Below, piece by piece: positions 31,311 through 40,022 of a stretch of 64,000 nucleotides of DNA. Positions within the stretch are counted from its first letter, which is position 1, and every line of letters starts with the position of its first letter. A program made the position numbers and the translations under genes. The notes below the pieces were generated by a model. That model did not search any database, was not told the origin of the DNA, and saw only the letters and a program-made list of their open reading frames with translations. The stretch comes from Gammaproteobacteria bacterium RIFCSPHIGHO2_12_FULL_35_23 (GTDB lineage: Bacteria; Pseudomonadota; Gammaproteobacteria; UBA12402), in assembly GCA_001801465.1 (NCBI GenBank), contig MGXT01000020.1, positions 1 to 64,000 of the forward strand. The letters are read 5' to 3'.

Positions 31311-32246
31311 CTATTTATTATCAGAGTCTAAGATGGAAGAATGTTTTTTATAAAAACTTTTTTCACTGATAGGCCTAGTTTTAAAGCGCATATACTGCCA
31401 TAAATATTGCTCAGGAATTTTTCTAATGGCTTGTTCAATAATTTGATTAATTTGGGTTGCATCAGCAATCTCATCTTGAGTCGGAAAGTTTTCTAAAGCG
31501 GGTAGCATCTTTACCTTATAGGTTCCATCCTCTTTACGATAATGAAACGATGGAACTACAGCGCAATTTGAGAGCTTAGCAAAGCGCATGGGCGCTTTGG
31601 TGGTAGCTGCAGGAATATTAAAAAAGGGTGCAAAGACACTTTTTTTACGGCCTGCATTGACGTCGGCCGAATACCAAATAACTTTGCCAGCTTGTAATGC
31701 CTTAATCATACCTCGAATATCATTTCTTGGTATAGCAAGCCTATAGTGTTTAGTAAGAGCTTTAGTTAAAATATAATTTAAAATTCCAATTTTATGAGGC
31801 CTATACATAACACAAATATCGTAGCGCATTGCACAAGCTCGACCAATTATTTCTAAGGTAGTAAAATGAGCGCCAAGCAGTAATACTCCGCGTCCTTGTT
31901 TGGGTGGGTTTGTAAAATACTCGGCATTTTCTATCTCGATTAAATTTTTTAAACGCTTGTCACTAGCCCAAAACCCCATGCCTGTTTCAAACAAGGCAAT
32001 ACCTATATTTTGAAAACTCTTTTTTAAAAGTTGCTCGCGTTGCGCAGGTGTTAGCTCTGGAAAACAAAGTTGTAAATTAATGGTTGCCACAAATCTTGAT
32101 TTGGTAGCAAAGCGCATCATTAATAATCCTAAGCCCGCCCCCAATTTTAATTGCCATCGAAAAGGTAGCTGAATCAGTAACCAAAAAATCCCTAATAATA
32201 ACCAGATTGGCCAATAGATGGGTAAATAATAATGCCAAGTTTTCAT
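31311..32246 (-). CDS. LpxL/HtrB-type lipid A acyltransferase
   Basis: A 311-aa protein with an N-terminal membrane segment and the HX4E catalytic motif in GAHFTTLE, then the MYRPHK block and a C-terminal YLWQYMRFKTRP. It transfers a secondary acyl chain to lipid A at the inner membrane. The usual DQDYG region reads SADVNAGRK here, a deviation near the substrate site, so which acyl position it fills is unclear. It overlaps dapB by 4 bases. Confidence 0.88.
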   Translation of the reverse strand: MKTWHYYLPIYWPIWLLLGIFWLLIQLPFRWQLKLGAGLGLLMMRFATKSRFVATINLQLCFPELTPAQREQLLKKSFQNIGIALFETGMGFWASDKRLKNLIEIENAEYFTNPPKQGRGVLLLGAHFTTLEIIGRACAMRYDICVMYRPHKIGILNYILTKALTKHYRLAIPRNDIRGMIKALQAGKVIWYSADVNAGRKKSVFAPFFNIPAATTKAPMRFAKLSNCAVVPSFHYRKEDGTYKVKMLPALENFPTQDEIADATQINQIIEQAIRKIPEQYLWQYMRFKTRPISEKSFYKKHSSILDSDNK

Positions 32247-32968
32247 TCTATAATATTCTCTAAACCATAGATTAACTGATCAAGCGCTAAAACTTTTCGA
32301 CAGGCTAAAATTATTCCTGCAGCAAAACAAGATCGATCTGTGGTATCGTGTCGAATTGTCAAGGTTTCACCTAGGTTACCAAAAATGACTTCTTGATGAG
32401 CAATTAAACCCGGAAGTCTAATCGAGTGAATAGCAACATGTTGGTGTTTTGCGCCCAAAGCACCAGGTAATGTTTCCTGACAAGCAGTTGATTCATTAGT
32501 TCGTATACTATTAATGAGTTCAGCCGTTTTAAGTGCAGTGCCTGAAGGCGCGTCTTGTTTTTTTTCATGATGTAATTCAATGATTTCGGCAAAATTAAAA
32601 TAGTGTGCAGCTTGTTTGGCAAAGCGCATCATTAACACAGCGCCCAGTGCAAAGTTAGGGGCTATGATCCCACCTAGCTTTTTTTCTTTACAAAGTTGTT
32701 GTAAGTCGGTAATTTGCGCTATAGTTAGTCCACTGGTTCCAATAACCGGCCTGACACCTGCTTCAATAATAGCTTTAGTATTATGATAAACACATTCTTT
32801 TAGGGTCGTGTCGACAACGATAGCAGCTTGTTTAAGTTTAATGGTAGCGGCTAAATTATCCTGCCTACCTAATTCAGCAACCAGATTAAAATCAGCACTT
32901 GCTTTTAAGGCCTGACAAGCAACTTGGCCTAACCGCCCCTTTGCTCCATTGACTATAATATTAATCAT
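32243..32968 (-). CDS. dapB: 4-hydroxy-tetrahydrodipicolinate reductase
   Basis: A 241-aa enzyme with GAKGRLGQ for NAD(P)H binding and the catalytic ELHHEKKQDAPSGTA stretch. It produces tetrahydrodipicolinate for lysine and diaminopimelate (peptidoglycan) synthesis. The protein is slightly shorter than the about 270-aa enterobacterial form. It is cotranscribed with the downstream acyltransferase gene. Confidence 0.94.
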   Translation of the reverse strand: MINIIVNGAKGRLGQVACQALKASADFNLVAELGRQDNLAATIKLKQAAIVVDTTLKECVYHNTKAIIEAGVRPVIGTSGLTIAQITDLQQLCKEKKLGGIIAPNFALGAVLMMRFAKQAAHYFNFAEIIELHHEKKQDAPSGTALKTAELINSIRTNESTACQETLPGALGAKHQHVAIHSIRLPGLIAHQEVIFGNLGETLTIRHDTTDRSCFAAGIILACRKVLALDQLIYGLENIIE

Positions 32969-33071
32969 TAACTAACCTTTACTCTGTTTTAGATAATTCT
33001 ATAGGTTGTTTTTGATTTTTTAAACTACTATGATATTAATTAATTGGATTTAAGAAGATAAAGGCTCAAAA

Positions 33072-34052
33072 ATGACAATACCAAGAGAAGAGAGTCTTAT
33101 CACCGCTTTTATTTTAGATGGTAAAGGAGGTGGTAAGAAAATTAACTGGGAGAGTGTTAATAAATGGACACCTGATCAAGGTATTTTATGGGTACACTTA
33201 AATTATGAGGCTAAAAGAACCAAGCAGTGGTTTAAGAAAAGCAGCGGTTTGGATAGGATAGCAGTCTCTGCAATGTTGGCTGAAGAGTCAAGACCGCGTT
33301 GTGTCGTAAGTCCCCAAGGTCTGTTATTATTTTTACGAGGTGTCAATTTAAATCCAGGGCAAGAGCCTGAAGATATGGTTTCTATTCGAATTTGGATTGA
33401 CCAACAGCGTATTATTACCACTCGACGTCGCAAACTATTACCAGTGCAAGATATTTGCTCTCTATTAGAAACGGGTAACGGCCCTAAAACAACCACAGAG
33501 TTTGTGTTAATGTTAAATGATTCTTTATTACATCGTATTGTCGAAGTGATGGATGACTTGGATGAACAAGTGGCTCAATTAGAAGAGCAAGTGATGGTCT
33601 CTGAAAGTCATCTATTAAGACCAAAAATTTCTGATATAAGAAGACAGGTAGTGTTAATACGTCGCTATTTAGCGCCACAACGTGAAGCGCTCTATCGTTT
33701 ACAGGTTGAAGAAACCCCTTTACTAAATCGTAGTGATCAGCTCCATATTCGTGAGGCGACAGATCGCATCATCAAATGTATCGAAGATTTGGATGCGGCG
33801 CGAGATAGAGCTGCGATTGTTCAGGAAGAATTAGCAAGTAGATTATCTGAACATATGGATAAACGCATGTATTTGTTATCGTTAGTAGCGGTTATCTTTT
33901 TACCACTTAGTTTTCTAACGGGATTGTTAGGTATTAATGTAGGCGGTATTCCTGGTGCTAACGATCAATGGGGATTTTCAATAGTCTGTCTTATTTTAGC
34001 CATTATTATTTTATTAATGTTTCTGGTGTTTCGTTATAAGAAATGGCTATAA
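33072..34052 (+). CDS. CorA/ZntB-type divalent cation transporter
   Basis: A 326-aa protein with a soluble N-terminal domain and two C-terminal helices joined by the pore-mouth GIN motif (LLGINVGGIPG), followed by a short basic tail RYKKWL. The GIN/IPG form resembles ZntB zinc transporters more than the GMN Mg-selective CorA type. Substrate is therefore probably Zn, by family inference. Confidence 0.88.
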   Translation: MTIPREESLITAFILDGKGGGKKINWESVNKWTPDQGILWVHLNYEAKRTKQWFKKSSGLDRIAVSAMLAEESRPRCVVSPQGLLLFLRGVNLNPGQEPEDMVSIRIWIDQQRIITTRRRKLLPVQDICSLLETGNGPKTTTEFVLMLNDSLLHRIVEVMDDLDEQVAQLEEQVMVSESHLLRPKISDIRRQVVLIRRYLAPQREALYRLQVEETPLLNRSDQLHIREATDRIIKCIEDLDAARDRAAIVQEELASRLSEHMDKRMYLLSLVAVIFLPLSFLTGLLGINVGGIPGANDQWGFSIVCLILAIIILLMFLVFRYKKWL

Positions 34053-34107
34053 AGGAATTTATCCACTATCCATATTTAAATTTAATAGAAAATGTTCCAC
34101 ATAATGG

Positions 34108-34665
34108 CTACTTAAAAATAATTCTAATTTTAAGAGGTTGCATTTCCCGGATAAATTTTTTGGCGATTAAAATAGGTGTAATCTCTTGAACAGCTTGGAT
34201 AGCTAGTCTATCTAGTAAAGTGTTATGACTTGAGTGCAGAGTTTTAATATTAATGATAGTGCCATTGGGTAGTAGATCAAAGCTAAGCAAAATAGGTTTT
34301 CCCTGTAGAAAATCTGGCAGATTGTTGCTTTCACTATTAATTTGCACTTGAATTTTGTTATGAATAATCATTAAGAGCTTGTTGATTTGGCCAGATTTTT
34401 TAGTAAGCGTCTGTTTGTTTTGACTAGACGTAGAATTAATAGCAACAGATGGACTTATTCCATTTTTAGCTAATGCAGCAGTGGTAGTGCTAGCAGTGAA
34501 AGACTGCAGACTAACTTGATTAGCAATGAATGCTTGCGGTAAATAAACTTGTTCTGTCTGCATTATCCCTGAGTTAACAGTTTTATTGATATGAAAACTG
34601 ATTACTAGGAGTAGTAATATAGTAGTATGAAAACAAATTGAAAAAATAAACCCTTTTCGCATCAT
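34108..34665 (-). CDS. TonB-like energy transducer
   Basis: A 185-aa protein with an N-terminal membrane anchor (about 6-25) and a TonB C-terminal-type domain (about 120-185, with NGTIINIKTLHSS and a final PLKIRIIFK strand). It overlaps btuB by 4 bases, so it is probably the dedicated energiser of that receptor. Unusually, the linker is Ser/Thr/Asn-rich and lacks the Pro-Glu/Pro-Lys stretch that lets TonB span the periplasm. exbBD are not in the window. Confidence 0.75.
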   Translation of the reverse strand: MMRKGFIFSICFHTTILLLLVISFHINKTVNSGIMQTEQVYLPQAFIANQVSLQSFTASTTTAALAKNGISPSVAINSTSSQNKQTLTKKSGQINKLLMIIHNKIQVQINSESNNLPDFLQGKPILLSFDLLPNGTIINIKTLHSSHNTLLDRLAIQAVQEITPILIAKKFIREMQPLKIRIIFK

Positions 34666-36599
34666 AACTCCAAAGCAATATTTAACATAAAATTTCTGCC
34701 TGGCGCTGGATAATAATAGCTGCTGGTTTGGTTGCCATTATACATATCAAACGCATAGGCGTAATAATATTTATTGGTAATATTATTGAGTTGTAAATTA
34801 ACAATTAATTTATGATGCTGGTAACGCACATTTGCGTTATAAAGTGTATAACCACCTAACAAAGAGCTTCGTGCTTCAGGATCATTAGCAAAAGGTTTAT
34901 TACCTAAATAAATAGCGCCAAGCATGAAGGTCAAATTTTTCTTAAAACTATAAATAACATTGACGGCAACATTGTTATTAGCTACAAAAGGAATTCTGTT
35001 TCCTTTATCTGGGCCTGAACTAAAATAGGCATTGACATAGCGGTAGATTAAATTAAGAGTCAGGGGCTTGAATAGTTGATAGTTACCGTCTAATGAAAAC
35101 CCAGTGCGAGTGGTGGGCGGTAAATTTTGATTTTCCGCAAAAGTGGTACTGCTGTTAGGGATAGGAATGGCAGTAATTTCATTTTTTAGATTAAGTTGAT
35201 ATAATGACAATAAACCATTGTAGCGTGCTTGTTGATAAATAAGGCCTGTTTCATAAGAATAGCCAGCTTGAGTTTTTAGTGGTTTACCAGTATTAGTATT
35301 AATGTCCTCATCAGTTTTTGGAAAACGATAGCTTCCCGCGCGTCTTAAATACAATTTCATGGGTGGGCTAATTTGCCAGCTTAGCTCAAGATCAGTAATG
35401 AAGGCTTCATTATTAGCATGAGTTTGCTGAGCAATATTATTAATGAAAGAGTGCAATGCATTGTTTGCATAAGCGTAACGTAGACCAGAAATAAAAGTAA
35501 ATTTTGAAAATAAAGGGATTGTTACTTGAGCAAAACCAGAATAAATAGTTTGATTGGCTTTACTATCATAACTTAAAGAGTTAAAAGTATATTGACCAGT
35601 ATTAAGTTCAAGACCGAATAAAGGTAAGATCTCTAGAGAGCGATAATCCCAGGCTCCCTGCACGGTAGGTGTAAGATTAATTTCATTGCGACTATTAGTA
35701 TAATCGTTAGTTAATACGCCTTGGCCATTCATTTGACTAAATAACCCAGCAATATTCATTTGCCAGTTATCAGTAATTAGTTGTTCGTAGGTTGTTTGTA
35801 AGGTCTGATTGTTTAATAAATTAAAATCAGTATCATTTTCAGAAGCTTGTCTACTTTCTTCTACTTGACTACGTGTTAATGCACCAGGGTATTGAAGGTG
35901 TTGATGATCAAACTGATATTCCACGTTGATATTACCTTGTTTAAAGATTTTGTTTCCTGCTAAATCAAGATGGGAGTTGCGAAGTTGATTATGATCACGA
36001 TAGTTGTCAGTATTAAATTGATTTAAGTTTAATCGCCAGCCTAAATTATTTTTTAAATAGTTACTGAGCCCTCCTTGCAGATTCATACTGTTGAAACTAC
36101 CATAACCTGCTTGCGCATAACGTTGTTTGGCAAGGGGTCTGGTAACAATATTAACTATACCGCCTACTGCTTGATCTCCATAAAGGACTCCTGCACTACC
36201 AGCTAAAACACTAATATGATTAATAATGGCCAAAGGAATTTGATTAATATCATAAACTCCTAGATCTGGATTAGTGAGTGGTTGACCATTCAGGAGTAGC
36301 AAAGTATTTTGACCCGCATTATCACCGAAACCACGTAAGCTTATTTGTAAATTAGTGCCATCTCCTCCTAAATCATTAACTTGTAAACCGGCTAATATTA
36401 ATGCTTGTTGAACATTTTGTGCACCATTTTTAATCATTTGTTGTTTAGAAATAATTTGTGCTGGTAAAGTTGAAGTATGGGTAGAGACATAACCATGTTG
36501 AAAGCTATTGTGTTTAAATGCAACAGTTGGGATTTGCCAAATAGCAAAACAATTTGTTAAGACTAAGTTAAAAAGTAAGAAAATCAAAAATTTCTTCAT
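34662..36599 (-). CDS. btuB: TonB-dependent vitamin B12 receptor BtuB
   Basis: A 645-aa outer-membrane receptor with a signal peptide (about 1-18), a plug domain (QQALILAGLQVNDLGGDG, LRGFGDN, LLLNGQPL, YGDQAVGGIVNIVTR) and a beta-barrel ending in a terminal aromatic/hydrophobic strand (NFMLNIALEL). The adjacent cobalamin riboswitch identifies the substrate as B12 or a related corrinoid better than the protein sequence does. It is cotranscribed with a TonB-like gene. Confidence 0.88.
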   Translation of the reverse strand: MKKFLIFLLFNLVLTNCFAIWQIPTVAFKHNSFQHGYVSTHTSTLPAQIISKQQMIKNGAQNVQQALILAGLQVNDLGGDGTNLQISLRGFGDNAGQNTLLLLNGQPLTNPDLGVYDINQIPLAIINHISVLAGSAGVLYGDQAVGGIVNIVTRPLAKQRYAQAGYGSFNSMNLQGGLSNYLKNNLGWRLNLNQFNTDNYRDHNQLRNSHLDLAGNKIFKQGNINVEYQFDHQHLQYPGALTRSQVEESRQASENDTDFNLLNNQTLQTTYEQLITDNWQMNIAGLFSQMNGQGVLTNDYTNSRNEINLTPTVQGAWDYRSLEILPLFGLELNTGQYTFNSLSYDSKANQTIYSGFAQVTIPLFSKFTFISGLRYAYANNALHSFINNIAQQTHANNEAFITDLELSWQISPPMKLYLRRAGSYRFPKTDEDINTNTGKPLKTQAGYSYETGLIYQQARYNGLLSLYQLNLKNEITAIPIPNSSTTFAENQNLPPTTRTGFSLDGNYQLFKPLTLNLIYRYVNAYFSSGPDKGNRIPFVANNNVAVNVIYSFKKNLTFMLGAIYLGNKPFANDPEARSSLLGGYTLYNANVRYQHHKLIVNLQLNNITNKYYYAYAFDMYNGNQTSSYYYPAPGRNFMLNIALEL

Positions 36600-36616
36600 T
36601 GCACCGCCCGTACAGT

Positions 36617-36643
36617 CTAAGGGAGCAGTGAAAATGAGTTCAT
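36617..36643 (-). other. Possible 8-residue leader ORF before btuB
   Basis: Between the riboswitch and btuB lies an ATG preceded by GGGTAGGAAAAAA that opens an 8-codon frame (MNSFSLLP, stop), ending 17 bases upstream of the btuB start. The btuB start itself has only a weak site (GGGCGG). A short coupling ORF is possible; chance is equally possible. Confidence 0.25.
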
Positions 36644-36659
36644 TTTTTTCCTACCCACC

Positions 36660-36856
36660 GTAGAGGTCATAGAGTTACTTAAGGTCGGTCTTCGGGCTTG
36701 CAGACTGAAAAATTTCAGTTAGGGGGCCTTCCCATGAATACACAGTGGCCTGTTCCATACGACAGAGTCGTCTGCTTACCGTTGCGGGGGCAGCGCTGGA
36801 ATTACACCAGCTTCCCAATTAATTTATGTAATTAATTTATACCTCAGTAAGGAGGC
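36660..36856 (-). promoter_or_regulatory. Cobalamin (AdoCbl) riboswitch
   Basis: Read on the minus strand, the conserved core is present: GGGAAGCTGGTG, AATTCCAGCGCTGCC, CCCGCAACGGTAA (about 36776-36816), then after a variable stem the 3' conserved GCCCGAAGACCGACC (36683-36697). It precedes btuB by about 80 bases. A TGAGGT / ACCTC pairing could close the structure. Boundaries are approximate. B12 binding is expected to lower btuB expression; a small CTAC-GGTGG-GTAG hairpin downstream lies near the translation signals. Confidence 0.93.
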
Positions 36857-36936
36857 GTAGTTTCTCATTTTTTCTGCAAAGTGCCAAGCAGTTTAATGAT
36901 TTTTATGATGAATAAAAAAAGAGTAAATAAAACATA

Positions 36937-36968
36937 GAATTGGAAGGATAATTTTATCCTTCCAATTC
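36937..36968 (-). terminator. Terminator after the OMP gene
   Basis: A perfect 14-bp inverted repeat (GAATTGGAAGGATA / TATCCTTCCAATTC) with a 4-base loop lies 8 bases past the OMP stop on the minus strand. The following T-tract is interrupted (TATGTTTTATTT). It isolates the OMP gene from the riboswitch. Confidence 0.8.
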
Positions 36969-36975
36969 ATTAAGA

Positions 36976-37617
36976 TTAAGAGAAATAGTAGAGAATACCT
37001 AGCAGGAATTGATTACTGCGCGGTTCTTTTTTATCGTAGAAGTTACTACCAGAGACTTTAATTTTATCTGAACCATAGTTGATATACTTATAATTAATGC
37101 TTAATGCAAAATTATTATCTAAAGTAATATCAGTGCCCATTCCTAAATCGTAACCCCCTAGGCTGTCGGTTTTATTATAGCTAGTATTATCAGAAGCAGA
37201 GCGTTTAAATTTAAAGGTACCGTTTTGATAGCCTACGATACCGTAAAGATCAACATTGTCAGCAATATAAAAGCCAGGTAGTAAATCTAGACCATAACTG
37301 TAATACAAGCTTTCTTTTAAAGTAGCGCTACCTGAATTATGAGCACTGCTGGAAGCATTGTAACCGGTGACATTTGCTTGAGCCGCTAGATTAAATTGAT
37401 CGAAATTGAATTTATAACGATAACCAGCTAATAAGCCACCATTAAAACCATCTAAGCTAGAGTTATCGCTAGTATTAATATTATTACCCACAGCATGGGA
37501 AGTTACTTTTGTACTGGTATAGCCAATATTAAAGCCAACATAAGGCGCAGCTTCACTGACAGCAGAAAGTGTCATCGCACCGCAAGTAATTCCTGAGATA
37601 AGCAGCCATTTTTTCAT
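36976..37617 (-). CDS. Outer-membrane beta-barrel protein
   Basis: A 213-aa protein with a signal peptide ending near SEA-A (about 23) and alternating strands such as PYVGFNIGYTSTKV and FALSINYKYINYG, ending QFLLGILYYFS with a terminal aromatic residue, as in 8-stranded OmpA/opacity-type barrels. AAGGAGA precedes the start. It is a single gene with its own terminator. The role is unknown; the family includes adhesion and immune-evasion barrels. Confidence 0.85.
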   Translation of the reverse strand: MKKWLLISGITCGAMTLSAVSEAAPYVGFNIGYTSTKVTSHAVGNNINTSDNSSLDGFNGGLLAGYRYKFNFDQFNLAAQANVTGYNASSSAHNSGSATLKESLYYSYGLDLLPGFYIADNVDLYGIVGYQNGTFKFKRSASDNTSYNKTDSLGGYDLGMGTDITLDNNFALSINYKYINYGSDKIKVSGSNFYDKKEPRSNQFLLGILYYFS

Positions 37618-37902
37618 TGATACGATCTCCTTTTTTAATGTTGCATAGTGTAACAGGTTTTTAATTGAAGCAAAGAATTCTCATCAGTGAATAAATAATC
37701 CCATCGTTATTTTGGAAGAATAATTAGCTAATAAAATAATTTGGTATGGGTATTTTTTGAGCTTAATTTAATAAGTCTTAATAAATATCAAATAACAGTA
37801 TTTAAGAAAATCTTAAGAATTTTAGCTGCTTATTTTGAATAATGGTCCGTTTTTTTACGACCAATGAAATAAACATAAAATTTTTTTAAAAAAGATTTTT
37901 AC

Positions 37903-37935
37903 GTTAAGATTCTCTTAAGGAAGGGACCTTATAAT
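37903..37935 (+). promoter_or_regulatory. PmrA-box promoter (first copy)
   Basis: GTTAAG-N5-CTTAAG (37903-37919) fits the PmrA consensus of direct TTAA half-sites 11 bp apart (YTTAAK-N5-YTTAAK; Legionella form cTTAATatT-N2-cTTAATatT). Ten bases later a perfect TATAAT (37930-37935) provides the -10. An AT-rich tract lies upstream. In Legionella and Coxiella PmrA activates T4SS effector genes. Binding here is inferred from sequence. Confidence 0.65.
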
Positions 37936-37941
37936 GAGTGC

Positions 37942-38040
37942 TCAGTCGTCCAAGGAAGTTGTGATAATAATAAGAAAAAGTCCTAAGCTAACAAACTATT
38001 AAAACTTCATATGGACGGCTGATAAACTCTCTATTTTTAT
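37942..38040 (+). ncRNA. Possible PmrA-driven structured small RNA
   Basis: The expected transcription start (about 37942) coincides with the first base of a long imperfect stem: TCAGTCGTCC (37942-37951) pairs with GGACGGCTGA (38013-38022, one G-U), and inside it GAAGTT (37955-37960) pairs with AACTTC (38003-38008). A T-rich tract (38034-38038) follows. A 22-codon ORF starting at 37934 begins inside the -10 box, so it cannot be translated from this promoter. It is convergent with btuD. No known RNA family is recognised. The rest of the 37618-38057 gap shows nothing else clear. Confidence 0.45.
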
Positions 38041-38057
38041 AATAATAAGAAGCAAGC

Positions 38058-38831
38058 TTAACTATCGGGATTACAAAGCCAAACGGTTTTTGATCCCGAT
38101 ATAATTTTTTCTATAGGCTGATTATACAGCACTGATAAATTTTTTATAGTAAAAATTTCATTTATTCTACCACTTTGTACTTGTCCTTCTGGAAAAAACA
38201 AGCAGGTATGAGAAGCAAATTGATAGGCCAGATTAAGATCATGGAGAATGACGATTACTAATTTGTGATGCAGTTCAGCTAAATTTTTTAAAAATTGTAG
38301 GGTTTTAATTTGATAATTAAGATCCAAATGGTTGGTAGGCTCATCCAATAGATAAACGATAGGATCTTGAGTCAGAAGCATAGCAATTTGTAAGCGTTGA
38401 TATTCTCCTCCTGATAAACTAGTGATTAATCTTTGTTTATAAACAGTTAAGTCCATCGTAGTTAAAGATTTTTCTATTATTTCATATTCTTTAGTTGTGG
38501 ATTTTTGCGGCCAAGTTTTTAAATGAGGATGTCTAGCTGCCCAAAGTGTATCCCATACTGTGTTGGTTAAATAATTCTCATCTTCTTGTAGTAATATGCC
38601 TATTTGCTTGGCGCGGCTTTTAGCAGGAATTTGCTGAATAGGTTGTTCATTGAGAAAAACTTGACCGTGAAAAGGCTTTTGTAAGCCAGCGATAGTTTGT
38701 AAGAGTGTAGTTTTGCCACTGCCGTTGGGGCCCATAAAACACCAAAATTCACCAGTTTGACAATGTAAGCTTAAATTTTTACAAAGAACTTTATTGCCTA
38801 ATTGTAAGGTGAGCGATTTAATGTCTAACAT
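38058..38831 (-). CDS. ABC transporter ATPase, BtuD/FecE type
   Basis: A 257-aa ATPase with Walker A GPNGSGKTT (34-42), signature LSGGEYQRLQ and Walker B VYLLDEPTNHLD. It powers import through the adjacent FecCD/BtuC-type permease, which it overlaps by 14 bases. Nearness to btuB and its riboswitch suggests cobalamin (BtuD), but iron-siderophore or heme ATPases look alike and no riboswitch precedes this pair. Confidence 0.85.
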   Translation of the reverse strand: MLDIKSLTLQLGNKVLCKNLSLHCQTGEFWCFMGPNGSGKTTLLQTIAGLQKPFHGQVFLNEQPIQQIPAKSRAKQIGILLQEDENYLTNTVWDTLWAARHPHLKTWPQKSTTKEYEIIEKSLTTMDLTVYKQRLITSLSGGEYQRLQIAMLLTQDPIVYLLDEPTNHLDLNYQIKTLQFLKNLAELHHKLVIVILHDLNLAYQFASHTCLFFPEGQVQSGRINEIFTIKNLSVLYNQPIEKIISGSKTVWLCNPDS

Positions 38832-39813
38832 AATTAGCTTGGGTTTTGAGTAATACTAAAAATATTGGTACACCAATCAGTGCGGTAATTGCGCCTACTG
38901 GCAGTTGAACGGGTGCAACAAGTGTACGGGCTAAGGTATCGGCTAAGCATAATAAACTACCACCAAGTAACACACAGCCTATCAATAAAAATTGATGCTT
39001 GTAACAGCCTAACAAACGCAAAATATGGGGTGTGATCAAACCAATAAAGCCGATGGGACCTGCGATACTAACGGCTGTAGCAGTGAGTAATGCAGTCAGG
39101 ACAAATAAGAAAATGGTTAATTGTTTGGTATTTACGCCTAATGACCTAGCTTTTAGTTCACCAAAGCTTAGTAAATTTAAAGGTCTAGCAAGGCCTAAAC
39201 AAACAATAAGACTGATGACTAAAACAACCACACCTAATTTTGAGACGGGACCCGTGTAAATTTCTCCGATTAACCAAAACATCATGCTGCGTAGTATATT
39301 GTCAGGGCTTAAGGTGAGTATTAAAGTAATGGCTGCACCACAACCGGCTGCAAACATTACTCCAGTTAATAATAAGTGAGACGAATTCCAGTGCGAAGCA
39401 CGATAATTAAGGCTGAAAATAATTAGCATGGCAAGCAGGCCTCCTGCAAAAGTAATGCTACTTAATCCAATGCTGGTGATACCAAGTAAAATAGCTAGAA
39501 GGCTTGCTACGGCGCTTCCGCCTGATACACCTAAGATGTAAGGATCTGCAAGAGGATTTCTTAATAGAGTTTGCAGCAGAGTTCCTGCTAAAGCAAGTAA
39601 CCCACCAGTAATAAAGGCATTTAGACTGCGTGGTAAACGTAAATATAAAATAATTTCTTGGTTAATAGAATTAGAGTGATGCCTAAATACATTCAATACA
39701 ATTTTTTCAGAAAGAGGGATGCTGCCAAAACTGATACTGATGGCTAAACTGCCTAGAGCTAAAACAACTAAAGCACCAATTAGGCAAAGATTTTTTTTAT
39801 CTTGGCTAGACAT
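38818..39813 (-). CDS. ABC transporter permease, BtuC/FecCD type
   Basis: A 331-aa protein with about nine to ten hydrophobic segments and FecCD motifs (LRLPRSLNAFITGGLLALAG, the PLADPYILGVSGGSA block and GPIGFIGLITPHILR). It imports corrinoids or iron complexes across the inner membrane. It starts the two-gene unit with the ATPase. No periplasmic binding protein gene (btuF) is adjacent. Confidence 0.85.
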   Translation of the reverse strand: MSSQDKKNLCLIGALVVLALGSLAISISFGSIPLSEKIVLNVFRHHSNSINQEIILYLRLPRSLNAFITGGLLALAGTLLQTLLRNPLADPYILGVSGGSAVASLLAILLGITSIGLSSITFAGGLLAMLIIFSLNYRASHWNSSHLLLTGVMFAAGCGAAITLILTLSPDNILRSMMFWLIGEIYTGPVSKLGVVVLVISLIVCLGLARPLNLLSFGELKARSLGVNTKQLTIFLFVLTALLTATAVSIAGPIGFIGLITPHILRLLGCYKHQFLLIGCVLLGGSLLCLADTLARTLVAPVQLPVGAITALIGVPIFLVLLKTQANYVRH

Positions 39814-39844
39814 GCCTGTTCCAAATAAATGAGGTAGAAAAATG

Positions 39845-39859
39845 CAGGTACTGTACCTG
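39845..39859 (-). promoter_or_regulatory. Palindrome upstream of the permease gene
   Basis: CAGGTAC-T-GTACCTG is a perfect 7-bp inverted repeat 32 bases before the btuC-type start. It may be an operator. No regulator can be assigned. Confidence 0.3.
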
Positions 39860-40022
39860 AACAGTCTTGACTAATCAAGTTGGTGAAATATTAACAATGC
39901 TGTAAAAATCAATAATTTAAATAGTTAAAACTATTTTTTAAAAACTCATAATAGCAATTGCTCGTGACTCTTATTTTGTGGAAAATGCTTATTAGAGACT
40001 AGCATAATAGATGGGTAAAAGA

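Noticed and set aside
37934..38002. 22-codon ORF after the first PmrA box
   Set aside because: Its ATG overlaps the -10 element, so it would not be in the transcript from that promoter.
39851..39864. LexA-like CTGT-N6-ACAG
   Set aside because: Gammaproteobacterial LexA sites need eight bases between the arms.
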